Shown: positions 45,487 through 54,764, counted from the stretch's first letter. The stretch: DNA of 64,000 nucleotides from Enterococcus mundtii (GCF_002813755.1 NZ_CP018061.1:62001-126000), one strand, 5' to 3'. Notes: generated from the letters alone by a model not told the origin. Made by a program: numbers and translations.

Positions 45487-46121
45487 TTAATGATTATTTG
45501 TTTTTATATAGTCATTCTTATTGTTGATTTCATGTTTAATTCTATAAACTGTTTGTCTAGTAATATTGTAGTTTTTTGAAATTGTTGAAATAGCAACACC
45601 CTTATTCAGATCCTCAACGATGCTTTTATAAACAAGGCGACGTTGAGGATCTTTTGTGTCTGCGCTGTATAGCTTAGGGCGTCCTTTATAAACACCATTC
45701 GCTTTAGCAATCTTAATTCCTTGTGCCTGACGTCATTTAGATTCTGTACGTTCCTGCTCGGCAATCATGGCAAGAATCTGAATGATTAAATCCTTAATGA
45801 ACTTATCTAGGAGAGGATTACCAATTGATTCAGCCATGATAGGTAGACTAGTAATGATCAGTCGGATGTTATTATTTTTTAGGTAATTAACTGAAGCAAT
45901 AATTTCATTATAATCTCTTCCTAATCGATCAATAGCCTCTCAATAAAAGTATCTTGTTCACGTACAAAATCTAAAGCTTTTTGAAAAGCTGGTCTTTCTG
46001 AAATTGTGGCTCCTGATTGTTTCTCAATAAAAATTTTTTCTGCTCCAAATTGTTTTATTTCTTCAATTTGGCGTTGTTCATTTTGATCAAGGGAAGAGAC
46101 ACGAATGTATGCAACTTTCAA
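45487..46121 (-). pseudogene. Serine recombinase (resolvase), frameshifted and with a nonsense codon
   Basis: The intact N-terminus [18 protein letters not shown] carries the catalytic Ser. After FVREQDTFI the frame shifts by one base (near 45939-45945) and continues [19 protein letters not shown], the catalytic Arg region. A TGA sits where SK-x-RQAQGIK needs Arg. The C-terminal HTH (GVAISTISKNYNITRQTVYR) is still readable to the stop at 45487. Resolvases of this kind come from Tn3-type transposons and plasmids, so it marks former mobile DNA. Two independent lesions argue for true decay. Confidence 0.9.
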
Positions 46122-46580
46122 TTTTTCACCTACTTTCTCGAACTATTTAAAATACACCCTAATAATTCATCATCTACATCAATGAAAGTTTTTTCATGTG
46201 TCTATGAAAAAGAAGGATTACATTTTTCTGTGTTAGATATACTATACTTTATTGAAAGAACGAGAATATAGTAATTGGCACCCAAGGTATTAAACAAAAA
46301 AATCACAGATTAGCTGATTATTATATTAAAGGACTAAGTTAACTACCAAATAATTTAGTTGAATGAAAACAGAGAGAAAGTTTAAACATATTGATAATGA
46401 AACTTAAGTAGAAGATATGGTCAATTTAGAAACAAAATCAATAATGTATTATCTCATTTTATAAATTAAATAATTTGCTGTGTATCTATGGTTAAAATCG
46501 TTGTATTAATTTTAGATAAGTTAGTGAAGTGTTAGTATAAAATCTTCCATGCTTAAGAAGATTCGCCAGGGGGAAACATA
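46122..46580. other. Intergenic stretch between the resolvase remnant and the 445-aa gene
   Basis: About 460 very AT-rich bases. The first 60 bases may hold remains of a resolvase promoter/res site. I see no gene with a ribosome site and no clear repeat. Confidence 0.4.
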
Positions 46581-47918
46581 ATGATTAGTAAGAAAGAAGA
46601 AAAAAAATTAATCGCAGAAATCGATAAAAAAAGAACTGAGTACATGAAGAGTAAAAGGTATGGTAAAGATATATGTGAATTATTCCTTCAAAATTTTAAT
46701 TTTAAAGGAAATACGTTAGATAAATTAGATGTTCAAAAAGAAATATTTCCACTCGTAAAACAGGTTATTGAATCTTACCCAGAAGAACTTCAACATCGTA
46801 ATATTGATTTAATAAAGTCTTCTTTAGATCGAAGCTATTATGCTTCCCAAAATGCTACTCTTTTATCTCATTATACTGAACAACTTATCAATCATAATGA
46901 TGATAGTTTCTTAGTAGTGCCAACTGGTTTTAGAACTGGAACTGGAGCGCATGAAGTGTCATGCATCATAAAAAAAAACGATGAAAAAATTCAAGTGGAA
47001 ATATTTGACAAAGCGGGTGTTTCTCCTCCTGAACGTCTTGAAAAAGCAAATGAAATTCTCGATAATTATGGAAGAAATTATATTGTAAGCAATTATTTCT
47101 ATAAAATAGATAATACTCCTGATGGAATTAATTCAATGGCTAAAGCTATTGCAAGTGGGTTTACAGATAGAGGATTTAAACCTTCTGATATAAAATATCA
47201 ACCGTTACACTTTCTTAGTAAAATAGCAAAGAGCGAGCATTATGGACGCAATGTTACATCAAGCCAATATATACAAGGGAACTGTTTAATGAAAGAGGTA
47301 GTAGCTTCACTAAAAAGAGTACTCTCAGAAAAAAGTTCTCCAGGGCAGCTGATCTTTGCGACTGATAAACAAGGTAGAACGGATTCTTTAAACGGTATTC
47401 TTACAGAAGTTGCTTGTTTCCGGTTAGAAAAAATGGGGTATGGAACTGATATCAGCAACTATTTAAGAGATCAATATAAAATGTATTGTTATTTAAAAGA
47501 TGATAGAAAAAACTATCCAGAAGACATTAAAGTTATGAGGAAGATAGAAAATGGTAAAATATTAAATAAACATTTCACTAATAGCATTCCAGAATTTAAA
47601 AGAGTAGCTTCTTATAAGATTGAAGTATCACTCAATGATAACAATAAAAAAAAGAGTCTTTTTAGTAGATTTAAAAAGTTTATAAAATTAGAAGGAAAGA
47701 AAGTTCGAGTCAATCATTTGACTAAGGAAGAAATATCGGTGATACGATTAAACGTTAACGATATTAGAAAAAATGTAGAAAAAGATAAAGAAAAAATAAG
47801 TAGGAATTTTAATAACATTAAAGAGAAAGCTTTAACTATGTCAATGTTTATAGAGCCAAACGTCTCCAGAGGATCAGTTAGAAATTCTTCGGTAAAAAAT
47901 CATAATGTACGAGAATAA
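46581..47918 (+). CDS. 445-aa protein with possible Ulp1/YopJ-like Cys catalytic layout
   Basis: ATG 46581 follows CAGGGGGAAA. No signal peptide or membrane segment is seen. The middle holds candidate catalytic residues in the order of clan CE enzymes: His124 in TGTGAHEVSCII, Asp143 in QVEIFDKAG (19 residues later, as in the His-Glu spacing I recall for YopJ), Gln229 and Cys235 in SSQYIQGNCLMKEV (six apart, as in Ulp1). The C-terminal ~120 residues are Lys-rich with an amphipathic stretch. Clan CE members are proteases or Ser/Thr acetyltransferases, many of them injected effectors. Base composition is lower in GC than the WxL genes, which suggests transfer. The catalytic assignment is inference from motif spacing only. 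Confidence 0.6.
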   Translation: MISKKEEKKLIAEIDKKRTEYMKSKRYGKDICELFLQNFNFKGNTLDKLDVQKEIFPLVKQVIESYPEELQHRNIDLIKSSLDRSYYASQNATLLSHYTEQLINHNDDSFLVVPTGFRTGTGAHEVSCIIKKNDEKIQVEIFDKAGVSPPERLEKANEILDNYGRNYIVSNYFYKIDNTPDGINSMAKAIASGFTDRGFKPSDIKYQPLHFLSKIAKSEHYGRNVTSSQYIQGNCLMKEVVASLKRVLSEKSSPGQLIFATDKQGRTDSLNGILTEVACFRLEKMGYGTDISNYLRDQYKMYCYLKDDRKNYPEDIKVMRKIENGKILNKHFTNSIPEFKRVASYKIEVSLNDNNKKKSLFSRFKKFIKLEGKKVRVNHLTKEEISVIRLNVNDIRKNVEKDKEKISRNFNNIKEKALTMSMFIEPNVSRGSVRNSSVKNHNVRE

Positions 47919-48003
47919 TATATCAAGAGGTTGAAATAAGTCACCTTTAAATTTGTTGTACTCTATTGAGAGATCAAAAATATACCAAAATTTTTTTATG
48001 TCT

Positions 48004-48163
48004 CTACAAGTCTATTAAAGAATTCTCATATATTTTTTTGCCCGTTGCTTTGTATCCTCCACTTAAAAGAGAAGTAATATCTGGATCAAGAAAACATTCC
48101 AGATAATCAATTCGATCGATATTTTCAGCAATAAGAATGCCTTTTTCTATTTGGAAAAGAGTT
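48004..48163 (-). pseudogene. C-terminal gene remnant, unknown
   Basis: On the minus strand a stretch reads LFQIEKGILIAENIDRIDYL and goes on to KKIYENSLIDL before a stop (cta at 48004-48006). It has no start codon and is closed upstream by a stop, so it looks like the tail of a lost gene. Apart from this piece the 47919-48494 region shows no gene. Confidence 0.4.
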
Positions 48164-48494
48164 TAGATGGTCTGAAATCTAGTTATTCAATCAAGAATTA
48201 GTGAATGAATAAGGTGTAAATTTGTGTAAATCGCAGGAAGATATTGTGTGAGTATAATTGAGTTTACTCAAAACTGAAAGTTAAAAAGTTTATAATGTTT
48301 ATTGTTTACCCTTACCGTTTATTTTTGTTTCTATATTCTAGATCCTCCAAGTATTGATCCTAAAAAGCAACAGCAACAGCTTTAATATCTTTCCTATAGT
48401 GTTAAATCCTTATGATATAATTATAGTAAAATCTCATAAAATAAGTAATATTTTCAAATATTGTTATTTTTACGAAAATTGTGAGGAGTTAGTG

Positions 48495-49570
48495 ATGAAA
48501 AAATTTTTTGTTTTTAGGTAGTGTTATTAGTGTGGTTCTATTGTCGGGTTGTGGGCAAGGGAATATCGAGATGATAGACTTTGTTGATGTCAATTTTAAG
48601 GGGTTAGATACTAGAGGAACTGCTAGTTATTTTGTTGATCATGAACGTCTTCGTAATTATTTGGTTGAGAATGATAAGGAGTTAACCTTTGAAAGTAACA
48701 ACGCCTATTATGATGATAAACAACTTGAAGAAATGTTAGGTATAAATTTAGATAAAAATTCAGAGTTATCCAATGGAGATAGTGCTAAATTAACACTTGA
48801 AGTTGATTCTTCAAAAGTTAAAAATTTAGTCGGTGGGGATAAAGAAATAGTTATTAAAGGTCTTGATGAACCAAAGAAGTTAATAACAGGAGAGGTTGAA
48901 AAATATTTAGTTGTTAACTTTAACGGTGTTAGTGGACTTGGCACTGCAACAATTGATAATACTCTTCCGGACGATTTACGTTATATTCAATTTACTTTAG
49001 TTGATGATGGGAAATTTAAGAAGGGGATCTAGCAAAAATTGATATATCAGAAGATTTAGAGAATCGTTTGGCAGATAGAAGTTATCTTTTAGATGATACT
49101 TTTGATCCTAGTTTTGAAGTTAAAGGATTAGATGAAGTTGCCGAAAAAGCTACTGATATTGTTAATTTAGACGATATTAACGTATGATCGATGAAGAAGT
49201 GAATAGATCATATAAAGATTGGAGCCCGGAAAAATCTTACGGATCTCGATTTGAGATAAAAGAGGAGGGCCTATCTTATCGACAATTTGCTAGAAATAGC
49301 ACTGACTCACAGTTTAGTTTTCATTCTGCAACAAACAATGGAAATCTGATAAAGATTGTCAGCGTAAAGAGGTATTACGGTGGTACTGAGAACAAGTTGA
49401 ATTCTGAATTTACTGCTATAATTGGCTACTCAGACTTATTTCTTGATGAAGAAAATAAAGTTAACGTTGCTGACCTAGTATCTATCACAGATACTAAGGA
49501 TTCGACTTATTCCGTGGAATCTGTTATCCAACTGTATGAGGGATACGGATATAAGCGAGTTGAAGAATAA
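48495..49570 (+). pseudogene. Lipoprotein with duplicated domain, broken by three frame changes
   Basis: GTGAGGAG precedes ATG 48495. The frame MKKFF is lost at the T6 run; removing one T gives a lipoprotein signal ending in the lipobox LLSGCG. Two related modules follow: VDVNFKGLDTRGTASYF...LSNGDSAKLTLEVD and VVNFNGVSGLGTATID...LKKGD. A base is missing at the G4 run near 49022-49025, after which LAKIDISEDLENRLADRSYL continues. A third shift at about 49182 leads into the last part (MIDEEVNRSYKDWSPEKSYG to YGYKRVEE). It was probably a surface lipoprotein of about 355 aa. Each shift lies in a short homopolymer or near one. Confidence 0.75.
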
Positions 49571-49580
49571 TTTACTGATT

Positions 49581-49615
49581 TTGTCTACCGCAAGAGTTTC
49601 GGTAGACAATTTTTA
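49581..49615 (+). terminator. Terminator after the lipoprotein pseudogene
   Basis: TTGTCTACCG pairs perfectly with CGGTAGACAA across a 9-nt loop, followed by TTTTTATTTT. Confidence 0.9.
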
Positions 49616-49877
49616 TTTTGAAAGAAGGCTTCTTTAAACTCGTGAGAAAATATAGAGGGATTTTAGTTATGTACGTCTCTTGTACACTCCTTCAGTATTT
49701 TGTTTTATGTTATAAAATTGATAGTGATATTTATTTAGCAAAAGAGAGAACTATTATATAAAAAACGTGTTCATACGAGTATTCTAAGGTCAGATTCACA
49801 CGTTAAGAGGTATCATTGGCTAAATGAGTCATCATACCAGCTACGAATAAATATATTTTTAAGGAGGAAAGAATTAA

Positions 49878-50072
49878 ATGAAAGAACAACAATTAAGCTA
49901 TACTTTTTGGGGACGTCCATTATAAGTATTAGAACGAAGAACGGCTGTATCGTTCGATTATGCTTGTGGTGAACTGATTCAGCTCAATATTTAAACGAAA
50001 AAATATCATTGTGAAAATTGTTATCAATTCATTGATCAAGACTTCCAATTGCTAAACGAAAAAAATAAGTAG
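49878..50072 (+). pseudogene. Small gene with two in-frame TAA codons
   Basis: AAGGAGG precedes ATG 49878. One frame runs for 64 codons but is interrupted by TAA after MKEQQLSYTFWGRPL and again after RTAVSFDYACGELIQLNI, then ends KYHCENCYQFIDQDFQLLNEK-like. Both stops could be single changes from CAA (Gln). Protein family unknown; a CxxC pair is present. A terminator follows. Confidence 0.5.
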
Positions 50073-50082
50073 GTTTGTTATA

Positions 50083-50106
50083 GTCAGACAATTGTCTGGC
50101 TTTTTT
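50083..50106 (+). terminator. Terminator after the small pseudogene
   Basis: CAGACAATTGTCTG is a perfect palindrome followed by GCTTTTTT. Confidence 0.8.
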
Positions 50107-50167
50107 CGGCTCTATAATTTATGAATCAGAATTGATTATTCTGTTCCATAAATTATAGAGCCGAAAA
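50103..50167. repeat. 65-nt near-perfect inverted repeat
   Basis: The left arm starts TTTTCGGCTCTATAATTTAT and the right arm (from 50147) is its perfect complement over 21 bp; the inner part ATCAGAAT/ATTCTGTT extends pairing to about 30 bp with two mismatches. Its left T tract doubles as the tail of the preceding terminator. It could terminate minus-strand transcripts from the PfkB gene or be a small mobile repeat. Confidence 0.85.
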
Positions 50168-50259
50168 ACTGGAGAAATCAGTTGTACTTATCCAGGGCTT
50201 TTTTTATTTGTATCAAAGAATTTTTTGAATAGTCAAGGGAACAGAGAATATGTAGCGAT

Positions 50260-51216
50260 TTATTCTTTGATCTTGAAAAGGTGGATCTTTTTGATGAATT
50301 CGGCGACTTGTGCGGCGTCGATCGTACCGTTTGTTTTCGAAAGCGCATTAGACATGCCACAAGCCATCGAATAGGACAATGCTTGTTCAATTGGATACTG
50401 TTTATTCAATGCTACGGCCATTCCACCAACTGTTGAATCGCCACAACCTGTTGTATTTACAATAGCAATTTTAGGAATCTCAATCTTAAAAAAAGTGGAT
50501 TGGTACTTAACGATTGCCCCATCGCCACCTTGGGAAACCATAACGGTGTCGATCCCCTCGAAAAGAGTGCTCTCTAGCACAGTAAAAATTTCTTGAGATG
50601 AACATAATTTTCGTCCAATCAGCTCTTCTAATTCATGCTGATTTGGTTTAACAAAATTCGGACGAGCATTCGTTTGGGCCAAACAATTTTTTAGTTGTTC
50701 GCCAGATATATCCATTAGAATCGGTATCTGTTCACCTAATGCTTTACGGATAAATTGAAGCAATTGAGCGTGAAAGTGACCATTCGCAGAGTTTACTGAG
50801 CCAGAAATACAGACGACGGTAATCGGATGCTGCTCAAATAACATGGAGAGATGATGATAAAAAAGTTTCTCATCTTCATCAGATAAGTAAAGTCCTTTTT
50901 CTACCAGCTCTGTATGGGTGTTTCCGTCGTGCATGATCGTAATCGCATTGCGAGAATTTCCATTGATAGTGAGAAAATCTAATAAATAATGTTCTTCAGC
51001 TAGTAAAGAATCAAGAATCGATTTGCCAACATTTCCTCCCAAAATACCGGTTAATAAAACTTCTTCTCCTAACTGTGCGATGACTCTGCCAGCGTTGATG
51101 CCTTTTCCCCCGATTGATATATGCGGGTTATCCACCCGATTCACTTGATCCAATTGTAGTGAGGGCACAAGATAGGTGTAGTCCATCGAAGGGTTCATTG
51201 TAATCGTTAAAATCAT
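50260..51216 (-). CDS. PfkB-family sugar-phosphate kinase (1-phosphofructokinase/tagatose-6-P kinase type)
   Basis: 318 aa. PfkB signatures: DNPHISIGGKGINAGRVIAQL at the N-terminus and NTTGCGDSTVGGMAVAL at the C-terminus, with the catalytic Asp in GCGDS. It should phosphorylate a ketose phosphate to a ketose bisphosphate. AAGGAGG precedes ATG 51216, whose start overlaps the DeoR stop (TAATG), so the two are coupled. The diphosphate would be the natural substrate of the aldolase encoded at the end of the divergent PTS operon. Confidence 0.93.
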   Translation of the reverse strand: MILTITMNPSMDYTYLVPSLQLDQVNRVDNPHISIGGKGINAGRVIAQLGEEVLLTGILGGNVGKSILDSLLAEEHYLLDFLTINGNSRNAITIMHDGNTHTELVEKGLYLSDEDEKLFYHHLSMLFEQHPITVVCISGSVNSANGHFHAQLLQFIRKALGEQIPILMDISGEQLKNCLAQTNARPNFVKPNQHELEELIGRKLCSSQEIFTVLESTLFEGIDTVMVSQGGDGAIVKYQSTFFKIEIPKIAIVNTTGCGDSTVGGMAVALNKQYPIEQALSYSMACGMSNALSKTNGTIDAAQVAEFIKKIHLFKIKE

Positions 51217-51974
51217 TATTTTTCCTCCTTAAGGATTTCCGTAAAGGAACGATAATGCTCATAAGTAGTCTCAGAAAGTTTATTATCAGTAATTAAATAG
51301 TCGACATCAGATAGGGAGTAAAAGGTGTAAACGTCGGAACGATTAAATTTAGAGCTATCTGCAACGATGCATTTTTTGCGGGAATGTTCGAAAGCAACTT
51401 GTTGGATCGAACCTTCAACAAGATTCGCAGTGGTGATATTGTTTTCGAAGATCCCATTTGTAGCAGCAAAAGCGAAATCGATATTTAAATTTTCAAAACT
51501 TTTTTCTGCGGTTTCTCCATAAAATTCTTCCGTTGTGCGGGAAAATTCCCCACCTGTCAACAGTACACGATAATTTGTATTGTAAATTAAGTAATTAAAG
51601 GCGAGCAAACTATTTGTGATCACGAATAAGTTTGCTTTTTTTAGTTCAGGTAAAGCATGGAGCGTCGTTGTTCCGGCACCAATATAAATAGTGTCGTTAT
51701 CTGAAATGATACTGTTCATGACTTTTCCGATGAATTTTTTTTGAAGAACATTTGTATCGATTTTTTCTTGGGTAGAAAGCTCATGCTCGATTTTTTCTAG
51801 TTTTTGCGCGCCACCATAAATTTTTACCAATAAAGATTGATCCGCTAACTCTGTAATATCTCTACGAATAGTCATACCGGAAACGTCTAATGTTTTAGCT
51901 ATTTCTGCAATGGATAAGTAGTCATGCTGATTCACTAACGCTAAAATTTTTTCTTGCCGTTCTTTCTTTAACAT
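51216..51974 (-). CDS. DeoR-family repressor of the sugar operon
   Basis: 252 aa. The N-terminal HTH is typical: ERQEKILALVNQHDYLSIAE then IAKTLDVSGMTIRRDITEL. The effector domain follows with YIGAGTTTLHALPEL and VADSSKFNRSDVYTF, the DeoRC sugar-phosphate site. CGAGGTGA precedes ATG 51974. It is divergent from the PTS operon across 281 bp holding two matching 16-bp sites, so it probably represses both directions until a sugar phosphate binds. Confidence 0.93.
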   Translation of the reverse strand: MLKKERQEKILALVNQHDYLSIAEIAKTLDVSGMTIRRDITELADQSLLVKIYGGAQKLEKIEHELSTQEKIDTNVLQKKFIGKVMNSIISDNDTIYIGAGTTTLHALPELKKANLFVITNSLLAFNYLIYNTNYRVLLTGGEFSRTTEEFYGETAEKSFENLNIDFAFAATNGIFENNITTANLVEGSIQQVAFEHSRKKCIVADSSKFNRSDVYTFYSLSDVDYLITDNKLSETTYEHYRSFTEILKEEK

Positions 51975-52085
51975 AGTTTCACCTCGGGTTGGATTAACGA
52001 TCTTTCAAGTTAATTTTTTCAACTTTCTTTATACATTAATTAATAGCATTTACACTCAGAAAAAGCAAGGATAAATGTTTGGATG

Positions 52086-52218
52086 TGTTAAAGTTTGTTA
52101 ATTTTATTTGCAGAAAAGAGCCGACATTTAGAAAAAACTGACAAAAAAGAAAGCGTTGACAACGAATAAATACTATTGTATATTTACATTGTGAAACACA
52201 TCTTAACAAACATTAACA
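52086..52218. promoter_or_regulatory. PTS operon control region: two operators, cre and promoter
   Basis: TGTTAAAGTTTGTTAA (52086-52101, plus) and its near-copy on the other strand (52203-52218, TTAACAAACATTAACA) form twin operators about 117 bp apart. Between them is TTGACA (52156-52161), 17 bp, TATATT (52179-52184). A cre-like site AGAAAGCGTTGACA (52148-52161) overlaps the -35 box. This predicts DeoR looping plus CcpA repression. Confidence 0.85.
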
Positions 52219-52255
52219 TTTTTTATCATGTAAGTTGAACGAGGAGGAAGAATAG

Positions 52256-52717
52256 GTGGACTACACGAGTATGTTTGATGAAAGGCTGATTTTTCTCGAT
52301 TTGGAAGGAGACAATTTGGAAGATCTATTTGGAGAAGTAGCGAAACGACTACAGAAAGAAGCTTTTGTTAATGAGAATTATTTAAAGGGATTAATAGCAA
52401 GAGAACAAGTTTTTCCAACTGGGCTGATTACGCAGTATTTAAACATTGGCTTACCTCATTCAGAACCAGCGTATGTCGAAAAGCCTTTTATTGCTATTGT
52501 ACGTCTAAGTACTGAGGTGAAGATAAAGCAAATGGGAGATAGTCAAGAAATGCTGGTAAGGAATCTCTTTTTTTTAGGAATCAAAGAACCAAAAGAACAA
52601 GTCGGCTTATTACAATCATTAATGGCATTGTTTATGGATGGAAAATTTGTAAAGGCATTCATTGAAGCGCGAGAGGCACAAGTAATTTATCAATTGGTAA
52701 CGCAGAATATAAAATGA
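52256..52717 (+). CDS. PTS EIIA (fructose/mannitol/galactitol type)
   Basis: 153 aa from GTG 52256 (GAGGAGG 8 nt upstream). The active-site His68 lies in NIGLPHSEPAYV, the pattern of PTS_EIIA_2 domains. It is cytosolic and takes phosphate from HPr to the IIB encoded next. First gene of a IIA-IIB-IIC-small membrane protein-aldolase operon under the twin-operator promoter. Confidence 0.93.
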   Translation: MDYTSMFDERLIFLDLEGDNLEDLFGEVAKRLQKEAFVNENYLKGLIAREQVFPTGLITQYLNIGLPHSEPAYVEKPFIAIVRLSTEVKIKQMGDSQEMLVRNLFFLGIKEPKEQVGLLQSLMALFMDGKFVKAFIEAREAQVIYQLVTQNIK

Positions 52718-52737
52718 ATTTTGGGGAGGATTTTAAG

Positions 52738-53037
52738 ATGAAAAAAAGATTAATCGTAGCATGTGGGAGTGGTGTTGCAACAAGTCAAACGATCGCAAGT
52801 AAAATCGCTGGGATGCTTGAAGACGATGGGATCGATTTCCCCGTTGAAGCAGTGGATTATAAGTCTATCCAAAATGAATTGCCATTGACAGGGATTTATG
52901 TTTACGTTGCACAGCCAGATGATGAAGTATTGGAAAAAGCAGAAGAGTTAGGAGTACATGTTTTTGCCGGAATTCCGTTTCTGACGGGCATGGGTATGGA
53001 TGCTATTTATGATGAGATCAAGGAATTGATTGCCTAG
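52738..53037 (+). CDS. PTS EIIB, galactitol type
   Basis: 99 aa from ATG 52738 (GGGGAGGA 7 nt upstream; an earlier in-frame ATG at 52714 overlaps the IIA stop and lacks a site). The phospho-Cys9 lies in IVACGSGVATSQTI, the GatB-type P-loop. It is cytosolic and passes phosphate to the sugar bound by IIC. Confidence 0.93.
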   Translation: MKKRLIVACGSGVATSQTIASKIAGMLEDDGIDFPVEAVDYKSIQNELPLTGIYVYVAQPDDEVLEKAEELGVHVFAGIPFLTGMGMDAIYDEIKELIA

Positions 53038-53074
53038 CACAAAAAAATCTTATCAAAAGAAAGAAGTGAAAAAA

Positions 53075-54466
53075 ATGCAACTATTTCAAGATGTTATCAA
53101 TTATATTCTAGATTTGGGTTCCGCCATTTTTGTACCACTAATCATTTTGCTCCTAGGTTTGATTGCGGGTATGAAATTCAAAAAAGCATTTATGTCCGCG
53201 ATTACGTTAGGCATTGCTTTTACAGGGATGTCGATGGTCATTGGTTTTATGTCAAACGCAGTTAGTCCAGCATCTGAAGCATTGGCAAAAAATACGGGAT
53301 TGAATTTGCCGGCGCTAGATCTAGGATGGACTGGAGCGGCGAGTATCACCTGGTCATGGTCCTATGCATTTATTTTCTTCGCAGTTGTTCTCGGTGTGAA
53401 TTTTATTATGTTGATTTTTAACTGGACAAAGACGCTCAATGTCGATATGTGGAATGTGTGGGGCAAAGCACTAACGGCCTATCTTGTCTACTTTGTCAGT
53501 GGTAGTTTACTGGCTGGGTTTGTTACTGCCATCATCCAGGTCATATTGGAACTTAAGATGGGGGATATGTTCCAACGCCATATTGAGGATTTGACAGGTA
53601 TCCCTTTAGTAACCGTAACACACTTAATGAATATTTCAGCAGTACTCTTATTACCAATCAATGTGATCATGGATAAAATTTCTTTCTTTAACCGGCGCGC
53701 CGATACAAAAGCATTAAAAAAGAAAATCGGTATCTTCTCTGAAAACTCGGTGATGGGATTTCTCATCGGCTTGGGTTTAGGGTTGGCCGCAGCTTATGGG
53801 GTTTCGGGTTCATTAAATTTAGCTATTCAAATCGCTACAGCAATGGCTTTATTCCCAATGATCTCAAAAATGTTTATGCAGTCTCTTTCACCACTTGCCG
53901 ATGCAATGTCGGAAATGATGAAAAAACGGTTTAAAGACCGGGAAATTTATATTGGGTTAGATTGGCCTATCTTAGCTGGTCGCACTGAGATTTGGGTCGC
54001 CGCGATCTTATTAGTACCAGTCTTTATTGGTTATGCAATCGTTTTACCGGGAAATGCTGTTTTACCTTTAGCGGGAATTATCAACTATTCGATCGCAGTA
54101 GGTGGTTTATTACTCACAGGCGGAAATTTGGTTCGTATGCTGATCATGGGGGTCATTTCGATGCCAATTTATCTGTATGCAGCCACTTATTTAACTCCAA
54201 TCTTAACGGGCTTAGCAGATCGAACCGGTGCAGTTGAAGGAATACAAAAAGGCCAACAAATTACCTGGTCTTCGATCGAAGGACCGGAATTTCGAATCTT
54301 GTTTGCAGAAGCGTTTAAAGGAAATATCTTGGGTATCATCGGGTCAGTTCTGTTTATCGCAATGTTTGTTTGGTTGTATAAATATATGAGCAAGGTAAAG
54401 GTGCCAAGTCAAAGATACGAAGAACAAGGTACACAATCTACGCAAGTACGTGCGACGAATGGCTAA
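53075..54466 (+). CDS. PTS EIIC, galactitol (GatC) family
   Basis: 463 aa from ATG 53075 (GAAAGAAG, a weak site; an upstream in-frame start at 53030 would overlap IIB). About ten or eleven hydrophobic segments, with the GatC-type N-terminus (INYILDLGSAIFVPLIIL) and the conserved TGASS-type substitution AAxI..SW seen in AASITWSWSYAF. It is the membrane sugar channel. GatC homologues carry galactitol but also pentitols and other polyols or ketoses, so the substrate is open. Confidence 0.92.
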   Translation: MQLFQDVINYILDLGSAIFVPLIILLLGLIAGMKFKKAFMSAITLGIAFTGMSMVIGFMSNAVSPASEALAKNTGLNLPALDLGWTGAASITWSWSYAFIFFAVVLGVNFIMLIFNWTKTLNVDMWNVWGKALTAYLVYFVSGSLLAGFVTAIIQVILELKMGDMFQRHIEDLTGIPLVTVTHLMNISAVLLLPINVIMDKISFFNRRADTKALKKKIGIFSENSVMGFLIGLGLGLAAAYGVSGSLNLAIQIATAMALFPMISKMFMQSLSPLADAMSEMMKKRFKDREIYIGLDWPILAGRTEIWVAAILLVPVFIGYAIVLPGNAVLPLAGIINYSIAVGGLLLTGGNLVRMLIMGVISMPIYLYAATYLTPILTGLADRTGAVEGIQKGQQITWSSIEGPEFRILFAEAFKGNILGIIGSVLFIAMFVWLYKYMSKVKVPSQRYEEQGTQSTQVRATNG

Positions 54467-54495
54467 AATTTTCAAAAAGTAAAGGGGCGGCAAAA

Positions 54496-54741
54496 ATGGG
54501 AAAGAGCGAAAAAATAAAATGGCAACTGCTTCTTTTACTAGCAATTGGCTGCTATCTCTTAGCTTTGGTGACACAACAGTACCTATTTAATGTCGTAGCT
54601 ATTGGTCTAGCAGTCTGTGTATATAAATATGGCAATCCAGTACTTTTCAAAGAATACGATGAATGGAAAAAGAAACAGGATGAAGAAGCATCTAAAATAA
54701 GAGCAGCTGTACAAACAATCATACGTAACAAAACGCTTTAA
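54496..54741 (+). CDS. Small membrane protein of the PTS operon, 81 aa
   Basis: AAAGGGGCGGC precedes ATG 54496. Two hydrophobic segments (about residues 10-28 and 30-44) are followed by a charged cytoplasmic helix (YDEWKKKQDEEASKIRAAVQ). It sits between the IIC and aldolase genes, 29 bp and 23 bp from them. I do not recognise the family; an accessory subunit of the transporter is possible but unproven. Confidence 0.72.
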   Translation: MGKSEKIKWQLLLLLAIGCYLLALVTQQYLFNVVAIGLAVCVYKYGNPVLFKEYDEWKKKQDEEASKIRAAVQTIIRNKTL

Positions 54742-54764
54742 AAATAAAAAAGGTGGTCTTGAAT

